Shown in pieces: positions 33,745-44,933 of a stretch of DNA of 64,000 bases. Numbering within the stretch: position 1 is the stretch's first letter; each line of letters begins with the position of its first letter. The position numbers and the translations under genes are program-made. Location: NCBI GenBank assembly GCA_003116875.1, contig BCKT01000001.1, forward strand, positions 2,103,486 to 2,167,485. The letters are read 5' to 3'. The DNA comes from Takashimella koratensis. Taxonomy: Eukaryota > Basidiomycota > Tremellomycetes > Trichosporonales > Tetragoniomycetaceae. The notes below the pieces were generated by a model. It ran no database searches, was not told the origin of the DNA, and saw only the letters and a program-made list of their open reading frames with translations.

Positions 33745-36132
33745 CTACAACAGAGCCGCCTGCGCTTTCCCTTCGTCCACCAACCTACTCCACTCTAGAC
33801 GCCACTCGCCAATCCTCAACTTGACCTCAGACTGCCACAACATCTTCCTGATCCAGCGCATCATCTTGTCCTCGTCCTCGATCACGTAGAAGCTCGACAA
33901 GAGAGATAGGATCGATTCGAAATTAGCAATCTTTGCTGATAAGAGGTCTGTGATGGGACTGGTTAGCCGGGGTCACAACAGCTGAGGTCTTGGTACCAGA
34001 ACTCACCTTTGAAGGCCCAGACGATAGCTACCGTCGCCAAGATCATGACATCGTAGCCGTCGAGGAACATGGCGTCCCAAAGCCGAAGCTGGAAATCGAA
34101 CGGCACAGTGTTGACAAATAGTGTAATGTAGATTTTCGCACCCCAAGATGACGAGCTGATCATGTTCTTTTGCTGCAGGATTTGGCGTCAGCTTGGCACT
34201 GAGCATGAGACGGAAAGCCTCAATGTAGTACTCACGAAGGATTGGTAGACATCTGGCATGAGGTACTCGATGAGTCGCTCTTGAACGTAGAACGTCTCTA
34301 AAAGCCCTGGGAACCCAGGAGCGAAGATTCCGTGCATGTCGTACACGTCGTGGATCCTTACTAATAGCGCGTAGGCTCGCTGGAGAACGACAATTTTGAT
34401 CAGCCACTGTTTTGTGTAGGCTGACTGAGCCGTGGTCCGTGGTAGCACTCACCTCTGGCTCAAAGTAACATAGCAAGGTCGCAGCGATTGAGCCCATGCC
34501 CTGGCAGTATCCGCATGTCTCGCAGAGCTGAGAGAACGAATGCAGGACATGGAAGAGGGATCGTTGGCCCTGTCCGAACCGAGTTTGGAATAGGACGTGT
34601 CCGCTGATTGTCCGTGGCACGTCAAGGTCGATCTGGACGTCAGATGTCGAGGGCAGGTCAATGCGGCGCTGTTGCGGGCAGCATCAGCTGTATGAAACGA
34701 TCATTTTAGCTTCAGATACTCACAAGATACTCTTCCTGTAGCTGTTCGACGCTGCGGTACTTGTCTTTGCCCTTGGCCAAAGCTCGCTCATCCGCCAATG
34801 TCCACCACGCTGCCATCCTCCACCGATCAGGAACACCCTTGTACACTCTTCTCGCATGTTTCGCTCCCTCGGTGCCTTGCGACCACTTCCAGTCCGTCAC
34901 GTTCCCACCCGTATCTCTTCGCTTGACCGACATCATTTTCATCCACTTGCCCACGCGCTCCTCTTCCTTCCTCTTCGCACGGCGGATGGCTTCTCCATCG
35001 ATACGCTCGGGAGGGGGACGTGCTGACGGTCCCGCCTCGCCCCCGCCAGCGACAACCCCCGCGGGCGAGGGCTGAGCGGGTTCTTTCCCTTTGAGAGGTG
35101 ATGTGGAGGGCAGTTTTGGGATTTTCTGAAACGGAGCAGACGGGACCTGAGCCAGTCGAGACTCCTGGCGGTTGCGAAGAGGCTCATCGACGAAACCGTA
35201 TCGGTCAAGGCGAGAGCGGAAACCAAGCTCTTGCTCGCTGAGCTCTCCCGGGTCGCTAGGCAGCATGAGTGTCTTGCGTGCACCGTTGGCGGAACCACCA
35301 CGGGTCCGCTCGACGCCTTCGTCCCATCCGTCACCGTACACTCCTTCCACCTCGAGCCGAGCGTCTGGGACATAATGGTAAACAATGGCTCGTTTTTGCG
35401 TAATGAAGGTGAATCAGCAACCACGACCGACTCACAAGTTGATCGAACAAAGAACGCGTCCGCCTCCTCGCCAGGGTATTGGGACGACGCAGCGATAGAC
35501 AGCTGGCTCGTGCTCGCCGACGAGGTGTTGGTACCTGTCCCAGTCCCTGACGGGCGGGGGCTTAGGCGCGCGATGCTAGGGTGCACGGGTGAGCTCGCGG
35601 TGGACGAGGTCATGGTTGAGTTGGCAAGATCGTAGGAGACTGAGCGACGGTCCGGTGTCTTGGCTACCGAGGCGGAGGATGTGACTCGAATCGGTGGTGT
35701 AGACACGCCCCCTCCCACTGACCCTCCTCCACTGCCTGCGCTTAGACGGGGGTTGCCTGGCATACGCTGTGTGAGGCTGGCAGCAGGGCCCTCCCACGAG
35801 GTTGGCGACTGCGACTCGTCCTCCAAGCGCATCTCCTCGATCGTCCCTTTGCTGACTGGTAGGTGGCCATTGCCGTTGGAATTTAGCTTTACGATTCGAG
35901 GGGGAGCTGGGAGGGCGCTGGATCTGTTGGGAAGGGCACGTTCCGCGTGGACCGTGTCGGCTGTTGCATGTGAAGCTGTCGTGGAGGCCCAGCTCTCCCT
36001 GCCGGTATTGTAAAGGTCAAAAATGCCTTCAGCCTGATTGGCACTCTCGACCGTGGATTCGCGGTAAGGGCTCCTGGGAGCTGGGGCGATTGACATCCGC
36101 TGAACGTCGGACAGCACCTCAGAGTCGTCCAT
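33745..36132 (-). CDS. TBC-domain Rab GTPase-activating protein
   Basis: Minus-strand gene with about seven exons. Start MDDSEVLSDVQRMSIAPAPR at 36132; C terminus about DEGKAQAALL at 33745. A disordered Ser/Pro/Gly-rich N terminus of about 400 residues precedes the TBC domain. The domain starts HARRVYKGVPDRWRMAAWWT, has the arginine finger in IDLDVPRTI and the glutamine finger in YCQGMGSIAATLLCYFEPE, then FAPGFPGLLETFYVQERLIE, then TLFVNTVPFDFQLRLWDAMF and LDGYDVMILATVAIVWAFKD. Both catalytic residues are present, so it should stimulate GTP hydrolysis by a Rab in vesicle traffic. The Rab partner is unknown. The last exon (33745 to about 33950) is convergent with array gene 5. Confidence 0.85.
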
Positions 36133-36726
36133 CGCTTGCTCGGATCCTCTGGTCGTCGAATCTTTTGCCGAAAAATAAAAATAAAAAGTCGAGGAAAAAG
36201 CGGGGCGTGCGTGTTTAATTATACGTCATTAACGATGCGATGGGGGATGAGGTGGGAGGTTCTGCTGGCGTCGAAATGGGTAGAGGTGGGGATGAGAAGG
36301 GATTATAGTAGGTATATGAAAGGTAGAGAGAGGAAAAGATTGGAATGAGGGGGTCAAGTCGATGGAGACGTGCAGAGGTGGAGAATGCGCAAGGAGGGGG
36401 GATTAGGAGTTCAAGATGATAATTTGAATCTGTTAGCTCAGATTTGTAATTGACAGTAGTAATACTAGTGACCCAAATGATTGGGACCCGGGATCGACCG
36501 GGTATGGCAAGGATCAACGGAGGTCGGTCGTCCAATTACTGCTTCAGTACCATCACCACTTGATCCAGTCTCATCCCATACTCCTCATCTTGAACCATTC
36601 CCCACTCCACTTCCATCCCCATCTTGCTCTTCAAACCCCGTCATCGCGTAACAGAGGTTGTGTTCGACAGCCGTCACCGTCTCCTTTGTGCGATTGAGCA
36701 TCTTCACCCCACCTCTATCGTTGATC
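36133..36726. promoter_or_regulatory. Divergent promoter region between the TBC gene and coiled-coil gene A
   Basis: About 590 bp between divergent start codons. AT-rich near 36170-36235 and 36415-36475. No gene or repeat seen. Confidence 0.45.
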
Positions 36727-37572
36727 ATGTCAATGTCTTTGGCGGATTTGACCAAAGCGGTTCAACAGTTGCAAGCCAACAATGTGAAAGTCGAAGCAAA
36801 ACTCAAGCAACTCGAAGCAGAACACGAGCAACTCGAAGCAGAACACGAGCAACTCGAAGTGAGAGTACGTGACCTGGAGACGGATTACGAACGCTCCGTT
36901 CTTAGCCGTCAAACGTTGCTTTCGCACTCCATTCTCCACTTCGCCGCCAAACTATACAAGGATCCAGAGACCACCACAAAACGTTCGAAACCGAATACTA
37001 AGCCTGACCAAAAAGCAGAAGCGGTAGACCCAACCTCGCAGTCTCTTGACACCGTACGTACATCTTGGCTCACATGCTAGTTCACGACCTACGGACGAGG
37101 ATTGTTGACCGCCCGCTCACAGGTGATTCGCACAATTAACATTTCGATCGTGAAGGCCGGCTCTAGCAGGTTCCAGGCTCGTCTGAGGGAGGAGGAAGAT
37201 GGTCAAGCGTTTCACACATCGGTTAACGATAATTTGACTCGGATCGTTGAGGAAGCGAGAAGCGGAGACAGAACGGATGCTGCGCATCCCGAGAAAAGTG
37301 CATCGTTGTTGGTGAGGTTGGGATTAGAGGTGGAGCTTGTGAGGGCCCGACAACTGGAGCGGTCACACAAGGTCTACGATCTAGAAGAAGGACTGCAGAG
37401 GGTGAGAGGTGATGTCGATACAGTGTTGCGACTTTTAGGACGAAGGGAAGCTACGATCGCGGTCCAAACTTTACTCGACGCGAGCGGCAATGCCTGGAAT
37501 CCCCGCGAGATCCAAGTAACTTTGCATGTTGACAAAGGTCTCATCGGATCCGTAAATTTCCCACGCATTTGA
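36727..37572 (+). CDS. Coiled-coil gene A: paralog of the gene at 60390-61254, family not recognised
   Basis: Two exons, 36727-37053 and 37123-37572, phase-0 intron, 258 residues. Start MSMSLADLTKAVQQLQANNV; heptad coiled coil with 21-bp DNA copies encoding QLEAEHE; then LETDYERSVLSRQTLLSHSI, a Lys/Pro-rich hinge ending exon 1, and a folded-looking exon-2 domain: SGDRTDAAHPEKSASLLVRL, GLEVELVRARQLERS, DVDTVLRLLGRREAT, and NPREIQVTLHVDKGLIGSV. The same motifs with the same intron position occur in gene B. The stop is 85 bp upstream of PEX16. No signal peptide or membrane helix; possibly nuclear (KRSK patch). I recognise no domain. Confidence 0.78.
36808..36859 (+). repeat. 21-bp coding tandem repeat (2.5 copies)
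   Basis: Two identical 21-bp units (36808-36828, 36829-36849) and a 10-base partial third. Each encodes one heptad, QLEAEHE, so a copy-number change adds whole coiled-coil turns without shifting frame. Confidence 0.9.
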
Positions 37573-37657
37573 TCCCGGTCACTTGCACTTGTAGTGACAG
37601 TCCCCTGTTCTCCTGTCCCTTGTTCCATTCATCCATCACTTGCTCCGCCACGCCCAA

Positions 37658-39144
37658 ATGCTGCATCTTACCCCCACCTCTACTCCCTCCGCCTTTCCAA
37701 CCTCCCTCGGCACATATGAACGCCTTCTCGTCGACAATCTCGGTTCCGTTCGTACCGTCGAATCGGCAATTCGGAATCTCACTTGGTTTCTTCCAGGTCG
37801 TTTTCAAGATGCGGAAGTCGCGAGCGAAGGATGTGAGTAGACTCCTCCATACTCCTACTTTCTCATAATACCCTTTTACACTTCTTGGCGACATGTACTG
37901 AGACATACGGCTCGCCTGTGCGTTTCCTTCAGTGTACGCGCTCTTGTCCCTCGTGTCATCATACCACGACGCTCTCCTAGCAAAACGTATCCCACGCTCT
38001 CTTTCTCTTCCACCTCACCCCTTCGACTCTCAACCTTCATCCTCCTCATCCAAATCCATCCCTCTCCGACCCCGCATCTCTCCCCTACTTGCACCGCCGT
38101 CCGACCACGCTCGCTACACGCGATACTGGACAGAACGATCTACCACATACCGCCGCGCCAGCCGAGCGCTCGTAACCGTCGGCTATGTTGAACTACTTAT
38201 CGAGATGGTCGCGCGGAGACGAGGAGGGGATTGCGTTCGATGGAAGGTCGTCGCGAGTGTGGAGAGTATCAAGTCAGTTGATCAGTTCTCAGAGTTGGGA
38301 AGGCAGCTAACAGCTCCAACAGGTCCTTCTTGCGGATACTGTTGCTATTGATCACCCGCCGACCAGTGCTGTACCCATCCGCCCCTCAACGCGAGTACGA
38401 CACCGCGCAGATCCCGCTGGACGTTCTTGAATCTCGTTCTTCCACTTCACTCAACCAGGCTCCGGCACCGCAATCACAACCCGTCATTCCCCTCATGCGA
38501 GCGCATGCCCCTCTCCTTTCCCACCTTTACCCACTCGTCTCCAGCCTGCCGGATTCACATCTAGCCGACCCACTCATCCTACTGCCTGAACTCAACCCGG
38601 CGGCCTACGCCTCGGAAATGCTTTCGTCCACTGCCACTCTCGTGCATGTTCTCCTCTTGATCCGACTGGCAGTAAGTTCACGTGACGATTTACCTATGCG
38701 CAAAAGTTACAATTCACTGACACCACCTTCTCTCGCAGCGCTCGTCCACGGCGCCACAGTACCGACCATCGTCACTCCCGACGCTTTCTCGATCAATGCA
38801 CCCTTTCCTCATCCCTATGTTCATGCAGCTTCTCGCTCGATACCTCCGACAGAAACCCGTCGATTCAGTACTCTTGTCGCAACACTACGCCCACCTCGAC
38901 AGGCAGATGAGCTCGGCGTTCTTCCTCCGCGGCCCGATGTGGATCGGATGGACGAGGCCAAAGGTCATGGGTGTGGTCAAGTTCCTCGAACGTATCCCAC
39001 TCGTTGGCCTGGTTGGCGAGTTTGTCGAGGCATACGTCCCGCTCGTGGACGAGTACTTCTACTGTGAGCATGGGGTGACTTGGACCGTGGTGGTTACCTT
39101 GGAGGGACAGGCAGCTGACGATGTGGGCAGATACTGCGTCATAG
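37658..39144 (+). CDS. PEX16: Peroxisomal membrane biogenesis protein Pex16
   Basis: Start MLHLTPTSTPSAFPTSLGTY at 37658, end VDEYFYYTAS. Pex16 landmarks: YERLLVDNLGSVRTVESAIR and NLTWFLPGRFQDAEVASEG at the N terminus, VYALLSLVSSYHDALLAK, YTRYWTERSTTYRRASRALV, ELLIEMVARRRGGDCVRWKV, and a C-terminal half with HPFLIPMFMQLLARYLRQKP, FFLRGPMWIGWTRPKVMGVV and FLERIPLVGLVGEFVEAYVP. Pex16 is an integral membrane peroxin that recruits Pex3 and membrane proteins to ER/peroxisomes. About five exons; the last is 14 nt. The start lies only 85 bp after coiled-coil gene A. An in-frame TTG at 37640 is not a plausible start. Confidence 0.88.
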
Positions 39145-39939
39145 CGCATGGGTCTTCTCGGAAGGACTGCAGTGCATGTATCCCCGTTTGGCCGATATTG
39201 GAAGTCAGAGGCCGCCGCATTCGTGGGCGACCTCGTCCTCTCGGCGCCCGAGGGGATGAAAGGGGTCGCCGGCTGCGCAGAGGGCTGAGGGTTGGCCTGG
39301 ATCAGCGCAGTACACCCAGAAATGGGGCATCTGCGAGGTCAAAGGCAGACGTTGAACGGCGACGCCGAGTCGGACCAATGGTGCTAACAATGAAAGCAAT
39401 CCACATTCGCTGAGCGTCAGAGCAAAGCCGATCTCGGACTCAGCCAACTCAGACTGTAATCGGCCAACATTGATTTCGAATAACGTTTTTCGAATCCACC
39501 CCATTCTTTGCACACTTCACACCTGAGATCCTTCGGGGTTGAGGATATTGCACATACTGACGTATACCTTTTCACCTCCAGACTCCCCGCTAACAATGGT
39601 CGAGTCTGGCCATCTAACGACCCCAGCTGGATGGTGTACAAAGGATGTACCTGGAGGATTTCGAATGGAGTGTCGACTCTCACAGCTCTTACCTGTCACC
39701 ACCGTGTGGATGGAGGCGGTGTGGGGCTTACCTTTGTGAATCGCTTCTCCAGCTGGAGAAAAGGAGTGAACATGGGAACATTGGAAGGCTTCAAACTCCA
39801 CCTCGGCAAAAACGGCTATCTATTCTTTAGCGCTCTCTCCTTTCCATCTCGGGGGTTTGGTGAAACCAGAGCAAGGCTCCCCCCCGGTGCGTACAAGCTG
39901 CTGGATGCCCACTTGAACGTGTTCATTCTTTTCAGCCCT
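39145..39939. other. Intergenic region downstream of PEX16
   Basis: Open frames on both strands (for example plus 39508-39993, starting only at a TTG) lack family motifs. No supported gene, repeat or RNA seen. Confidence 0.45.
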
Positions 39940-40263
39940 TCAACCAGTCTCCGTGATCGGTCGATTGGTTTTACCCACCTCCCCTCCACCTGACGTTGGC
40001 CGTGTATTCGAAAATCTCGACCCCAACCCTGTTGCCTTCCTATCATCTTCGTTGACCTTGTATTTGTAATTTTTTCCCAAGTCTCTTTTCAACTTGGCCA
40101 AAAGCTCGTACACCTCCTTATCTTTCTGACGTCGACGCGGAGAGGGGGTGTTGGGAGGTTGAAGGGGTCCACCTCTGTCCTCCCGCTCGCTCCCTTCTCC
40201 GCCTTCACCCTCGGAATCGATCTGAATCACGATCACAACCAAAAGAACGAAAAGCCTCCACAT
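39940..40263 (-). CDS. Putative small secreted or membrane-anchored protein (107 aa)
   Basis: A single-exon minus-strand ORF starting at a true ATG (40263): MWRLFVLLVVIVIQ, a hydrophobic signal-peptide-like start, followed by an acidic Glu/Gly stretch, a Pro/Arg-rich segment and KDKEVYELLAKLKRDLGKNY, which looks like a real amphipathic helix. The tail is Gly/Thr-rich. No family recognised. Length and composition fit a small secreted protein, but it could be a chance ORF. Confidence 0.4.
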   Translation of the reverse strand: MWRLFVLLVVIVIQIDSEGEGGEGSEREDRGGPLQPPNTPSPRRRQKDKEVYELLAKLKRDLGKNYKYKVNEDDRKATGLGSRFSNTRPTSGGGEVGKTNRPITETG

Positions 40264-40694
40264 TTACCCCCCCTTCTGCCTCCTACCTCCTGCCACCTCT
40301 CATTACCGGTCAAGGCGACCGACTCGGATTGAGGGAGGAGGACTGATGTGCTTTAAATACCGGACGAGGGTTTGTCCCCGCCCCCCCCCGGTCTCTATCC
40401 ATTCCTCTGCTGACCCCTTCCCCACCCCGACGCTCGGGTGCATGCTGCACAGCATTGTCCCCGTCAGCGACTACGCCGCCACCACTACTACAGCCTTCAC
40501 CATCACCAACACCACTACCACCACCAACGACCTCGTCGTGGACGATACCGTGTCCACATCACAACCAATAACGGCTCCCATCTCGTCCCCACATCGGTCC
40601 ACCCACCCACTCCCAGCGCTGGACAACTTCACACCCCGCTGCTCACCCCACCACTCACCCTATTGACCTCACCCACACCCATTCGGCAGCAGAA

Positions 40695-41777
40695 ATGGAG
40701 GCACCTTCGCCCGCGCCGACCCCTGGACGCTCCATGGACATCCTAGCCGCTCTCGCAACGTCGCTCAATGCCGCCGCCACTCCTGCCACTCCGGAGGCTG
40801 CCACGCCTTCCAAGACTGAGCGGTTCCAACCCCAACCCTTCAAGCCTCACCCGTTCAACGCATGGGGCCAAGTAGTACGCAACGACTTGACACCGAAAGA
40901 CAGTGCGGCCGTGACGTCGGGAACTCCTTCCCCGGTTCAGCGGGGAGAAGTCCCGGTTCCCACCCCTTCGCCCGACCAGGCCGCTACCAAGGCCGATGAA
41001 GACACGATTGACAACGGCAGTGCTGGGCCACACCCACTCCCGTCCGAGCTGTGGTGGCAGGGTCCATGGGACAACACTGCGGCTGCTTTCCCCCAGCCCC
41101 AACATGGGCAGGGCGCTACCGCTCCGCGCGTCATATACCCTGGTGGCCCAGGTTTGCCGTCGCCGATCCCACCGGCTCTCCCGCGTCCTACCGACATGGA
41201 CGTACATATGACCTCGCCCTTCTTGCGAGCTCAACAAGCCCATCACGCCCATCACGCCGCGCACGACTACTCAATCATGCCCATGTTCCAAGCTCTGCCG
41301 TTCAACATGGCCGGTATGGGCGGGAATGGGACCCGCAGCGTCGAGACCTCTCCGGTCCTTGACGCTCACACCCACGCTCATGGCCGCATTCAAGGCCGCG
41401 CCTATGGGCAGGTAGCCACCTACCAGGCGCTCACCAACCCGTATCCTCTAGTGCACGTCTCGCCAATCCACTGGCAGACGACGGTGAGCCCCAACAGCCT
41501 CCTCCTACCCCCGATCAACGACAAGGCCGGGGACAGGAGTTACTCAAACTACCACGGAAACCACTTTGGACGCGTGGGTCAGAAGAAGAACGTCATTGCG
41601 TGCGGAACGTGTCGAGCGCGTAAACTCAAGTGTGACCAGACTCGGCCTCGTTGTGGGAATTGCGCGAAACGACCGGGAGACACGTGCGAATACGATACGG
41701 TGGTTCGTCGTCGTGGACCGGGGAAGAAGCGCAAGGCAAGGGAAGAAGCCCTCGAGGTGTACCGCCACGGCGCATAA
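40695..41777 (+). CDS. Zn2Cys6 binuclear-cluster transcription factor with the cluster at the C terminus
   Basis: A single exon of 360 residues. Start MEAPSPAPTPGRSMDILAAL. The first 290 residues are Pro/Ala/His/Gly-rich with no recognisable fold (a likely activation region). The zinc cluster near residues 297-325 reads CGTCRARKLKCDQTRPRCGN and CAKRPGDTCEYD, with all six Cys in the CX2CX6CX5-8CX2CX6-8C arrangement. It is followed by a basic stretch (RRRGPGKKRKAREE), likely an NLS/DNA contact, and ends EALEVYRHGA. Most fungal Zn2Cys6 factors have an N-terminal cluster plus a middle homology region; here the cluster is C-terminal and the middle region is missing. Targets unknown. Confidence 0.85.
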   Translation: MEAPSPAPTPGRSMDILAALATSLNAAATPATPEAATPSKTERFQPQPFKPHPFNAWGQVVRNDLTPKDSAAVTSGTPSPVQRGEVPVPTPSPDQAATKADEDTIDNGSAGPHPLPSELWWQGPWDNTAAAFPQPQHGQGATAPRVIYPGGPGLPSPIPPALPRPTDMDVHMTSPFLRAQQAHHAHHAAHDYSIMPMFQALPFNMAGMGGNGTRSVETSPVLDAHTHAHGRIQGRAYGQVATYQALTNPYPLVHVSPIHWQTTVSPNSLLLPPINDKAGDRSYSNYHGNHFGRVGQKKNVIACGTCRARKLKCDQTRPRCGNCAKRPGDTCEYDTVVRRRGPGKKRKAREEALEVYRHGA

Positions 41778-42146
41778 TCTTGCGCGTCGGGTTGGTTTCG
41801 TGTTGGCGTTTGAGATTCAAACTTCGTGATTCTAGCTCGTATCAGCCTCGTCAACCTCGGTCCGTTAGCTTCGCCACTTCAGCTTTGCATCGTCAGCCTC
41901 GTTTCGTCCTAGTCACGAAGTTGATCTTCGTAATAGTCGAGACGTCAATTCAACATTTTGACGGATCATGTCGATATATTCAATATACAGCAATTTGTTT
42001 TGCACTTCTAGATACCGTACCATACCCCATCCCCAAATCCGTTTCTCGTATTCCCCCCTTCCACTTCTCGTATACACCGTTCAAAAGCCTGGATAAACAA
42101 TGGACAATGTCAGGTCAGCCATATGCAACTCGTAGCTTACGCCCTT

Positions 42147-42894
42147 CTACAGTTCCGATGACACAACCACAAAATACTCACAGCAGTCGCAGTCAAACGG
42201 ACAGAGCGGGGTGCCTGCACTCATTAGCTACATGTGGTCCCGGTGTTTCTTCTAGACATGACTCACCGCCTGCTTCGGGGTCGATACCGAGTTCTGCTTC
42301 TTTGTAAATCAAGAACCCTTCCTCCGTCTTCCGTCCTGTTGATCCAATTGTCAGTCTCAACCACAACACGGTCCGCCAGCAACCAACAATCTGTTCCCTG
42401 TTCCCCGTTACGCAACACTTACTTGGGCCTGTACCTCGTGAATCCTTGAACGCATCTTCATCCTCAGCTTCTTTCCTATCCCGTTTCTTCCCCTTTTCTT
42501 TCTCCTTCCCCGGCCCATTCGCTTCTCCCTTGCCCTTGCCCTTAAGGTCCGCCTTCCCCGTGCTGGTGGCGACGATAGGAATCGAAGTGTCCACAACCTC
42601 TACGACCCTGCTCTTGCTCGAATCGGAGACACCATTCTTCTCCGCTCCAATCTTGCCTGCCTTCTTCTCGTCCCCAACCTTCGCTACCTTCTTCTTCTTC
42701 ACAGCTTTCTCAGGCTGCGCGGTGGGCGCCGCGGCTGACGCAGTACGTTTGGACGGGCCTGGTGCGGACGCAAAGATATCGTCAATCGACGAAGCTTCGG
42801 CGTTGGTGACAGGTGCGGGTTTCGACTTGACCTTATCTTTCCCCTTAGATGAGGCGGACGCGATCTTAGTCTTCTTGGAAGCTTCTGAAACCAT
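42147..42894 (-). CDS. DUF1764 family protein
   Basis: Start MVSEASKKTKIASASSKGKD at 42894. A Lys/Ala-rich basic N terminus with SIDDIFASAPGPSKR, then a Gly/Lys-rich linker, DAFKDSRGTGPS, and the DUF1764 signature RKTEEGFLIYKEAELGI followed by GGTPLCPFDCDCC. The last exon (42147-42214) supplies the Cys-rich end and a short tail (EYFVVVSSEL). Three exons. DUF1764 proteins are small, widely conserved eukaryotic proteins of unclear role; the basic composition suggests a nuclear or nucleolar place. The gene is divergent from UBC13. Confidence 0.8.
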
Positions 42895-43212
42895 GACGAG
42901 TCGGATGAGAGCTGAGTTTAGAGAGCAACAACAACAGATCTCGCTCTTCAGCGATCTGTACCACTGAAAAAAATTGGAAATGACCCAGACTGGATTGACT
43001 AAACGACACACTCGACCAGTGGTGGACGGCACATAGTAAACATTGCGCTATGAGCTCATGACCTGGGAGAGCCGTTTATCATCAACCCACCTTTACCTCC
43101 TCTCCTCCTCCCTCCTCTCCATCTCATCTCCCTTGACCCACTTGGGACTCCTCCATCGCCCGTTCCCTACTCTCTGCATTTTTAACCTACTCCATATCAA
43201 CCTCGCTCAACC

Positions 43213-44070
43213 ATGTCGGGACTCCCTAAACGCATCCTCAAGGCAAGTCGACGTTTGTTCATCCCTTCTATCTCGTTCACCCCGACAACGGCAATCGCTC
43301 ATTCCCCTCTTGTTGGACCCATACTAACCAACTGTTATAGGAGACGGAACGCCTCATGGCAGACTCTCCACCAGGTATCACCGCCGCTCCCAAGGACGAC
43401 AACCTCCGACACTTTGACGTCACTGTCCAGGGCCCCGACCAGTCTCCTTACGAAGGTGAGTTGGTGGACCAGGAATCAGAATGTGAGGTTCTCCAGGACG
43501 AGTCCGCTAATCTTGCTCCCTTTCTCCACTACATAGGCGGTGTTTTCAAGCTCGAGTTGTTCTTGCCTGAAGAGTACCCTATGAACCCGCCAAAGGTTCG
43601 ATTCCTTACCCGCATCTACCACCCGAACATCGGTAAGTTCGCGGTTCTGACCATGATCCATCTCCCGTTTCTTGGTGGGGCAGTAACGTAACTGATACCC
43701 TTCTCTTCACTCTTCATTCGCTCCACTATACCTACAGATAAGCTGGGTCGAATCTGTCTGGACATTCTCAAGGACAAGTGGTCCCCAGCTCTTCAAATCC
43801 GAACTGTCCTGTACGTACTCTCTCCCTCTCCTTCCATCCTCCTCCGATTCTACCCTATCCTCCATCCGCCTCCTTCCACCAATTCTCCTCTATCCCTTCG
43901 CTGCCCTATCTAACGCCCTACTACCTACTAGCCTCTCGATCCAGGCTCTGCTTGGCGCGCCCAACCCCGACGACCCGCTGGCCAACGACGTTGCCCAGAA
44001 TTGGAAAGAGGACGAGAAGGCGGCTATCGCGCAGGCAAAAGAGTGGACTCGTCTGTACGCTGGCGCCTAA
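43213..44070 (+). CDS. UBC13: Ubiquitin-conjugating enzyme E2 Ubc13 (UBE2N)
   Basis: About 150 residues, start [20 protein letters not shown]. Family landmarks: [58 protein letters not shown] (HPN motif), [20 protein letters not shown] with the catalytic Cys, and [20 protein letters not shown]. The Ubc13-type [16 protein letters not shown] and the length fit Ubc13, which with Mms2/Uev1 makes Lys63-linked chains for error-free DNA damage tolerance and signalling. Five exons; the first is 30 nt (43213-43242) and its donor is GCAAGT, a GC-AG intron, with acceptor at 43340. Confidence 0.95.
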
Positions 44071-44086
44071 GCGGGAGTTTAATGGA

Positions 44087-44101
44087 GGGGGGGGGGGGGG
44101 G
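44087..44101. repeat. Poly-G homopolymer (15 G) just downstream of UBC13
   Basis: An uninterrupted run of 15 G starting 17 bp after the UBC13 stop codon. Confidence 0.9.
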
Positions 44102-44547
44102 TAAGAATGGAAAGGGACAGGTGCGGAGGTAGGCACGTGGGCGGTTTGGGAGCGGGTTTTTGCTGGGGGTTCCAGTTGAAGGCGGCGGGTATGGAATTGG
44201 AACTTGCGTACGATCAGTTCCTTCCTTCTTTTCGTCAACAGAGTCCTCTCTCGTCCTGAAGAGTGACATTGATTACCTCTTCTCCATCTTAGACCTCCTC
44301 TGCTCCTCCTCTCCAGCTCGTCTTGTTCATCCATCTACTCTCCTCGTCGTGTCTCTTGTTTCTCAATTCGTCTCCGTCGTCGTCTCCACCTTCGTCCCTT
44401 CTCTTTGTATACCACCTCTTTCGCTTTTCTGAGTAGCTCTCCTCTCCTGAGTAGCTCTCCTCTCTCCTCTCTCTTCTACGTTTCCCATGTCGCACTCAAG
44501 CCTTGGATGTAGACCTTTCTTTTTGCTAACGATCAAGACGACGGACT

Positions 44548-44597
44548 CCTGCACCTGCACCTGCACCTGCACCTGCACCTGCACCTGCACCTGCACC
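44548..44597. repeat. (CCTGCA)n hexanucleotide repeat
   Basis: About eight perfect hexamer copies in 50 bp. Confidence 0.9.
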
Positions 44598-44933
44598 AGC
44601 CCTTCGGCAAAGCTTTGTCTGTCTCGGGAATGATTCGGCATAAAGTATCATAGGTAGCATCGATCGACCAGACTACTGACTACTGACAATCGACAAACTA
44701 CAAACGTGAGACAAAAAACCCCCCCATCAATTGGGATCTACGTAAATCGCGAGAGGACTTCACAACACCGACTAGCTCTGAGCCAACCCGACCTCATACG
44801 TTACTGACGTTACTACACCTCTGTCTCTTTATCACAACTAGTATTCTCTCTTACCTTCCCTTGTCCGTCTCCCTGGTCCCCTTCATGCCCCTTCCCTCTC
44901 TCCCCCGCCTCCGCTTCTCCCCTCTTCCCTTAC

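Larger units (their letters stand above)
44071..44933. other. Convergent 3' region between UBC13 and the PalI/RIM9 gene
   Basis: No gene supported. Contains a G15 run at 44087-44101 just past the UBC13 stop and a CCTGCA hexamer repeat at 44548-44597. Confidence 0.55.

Noticed and set aside
33244..33798. 184-codon ORF overlapping array gene 5
   Set aside because: Other-frame shadow of gene 5; the family pattern is in the other frame.
39508..39993. 161-codon plus-strand ORF
   Set aside because: Starts at TTG, not ATG; no family motif; overlaps the better minus-strand ORF with a signal-peptide-like start.
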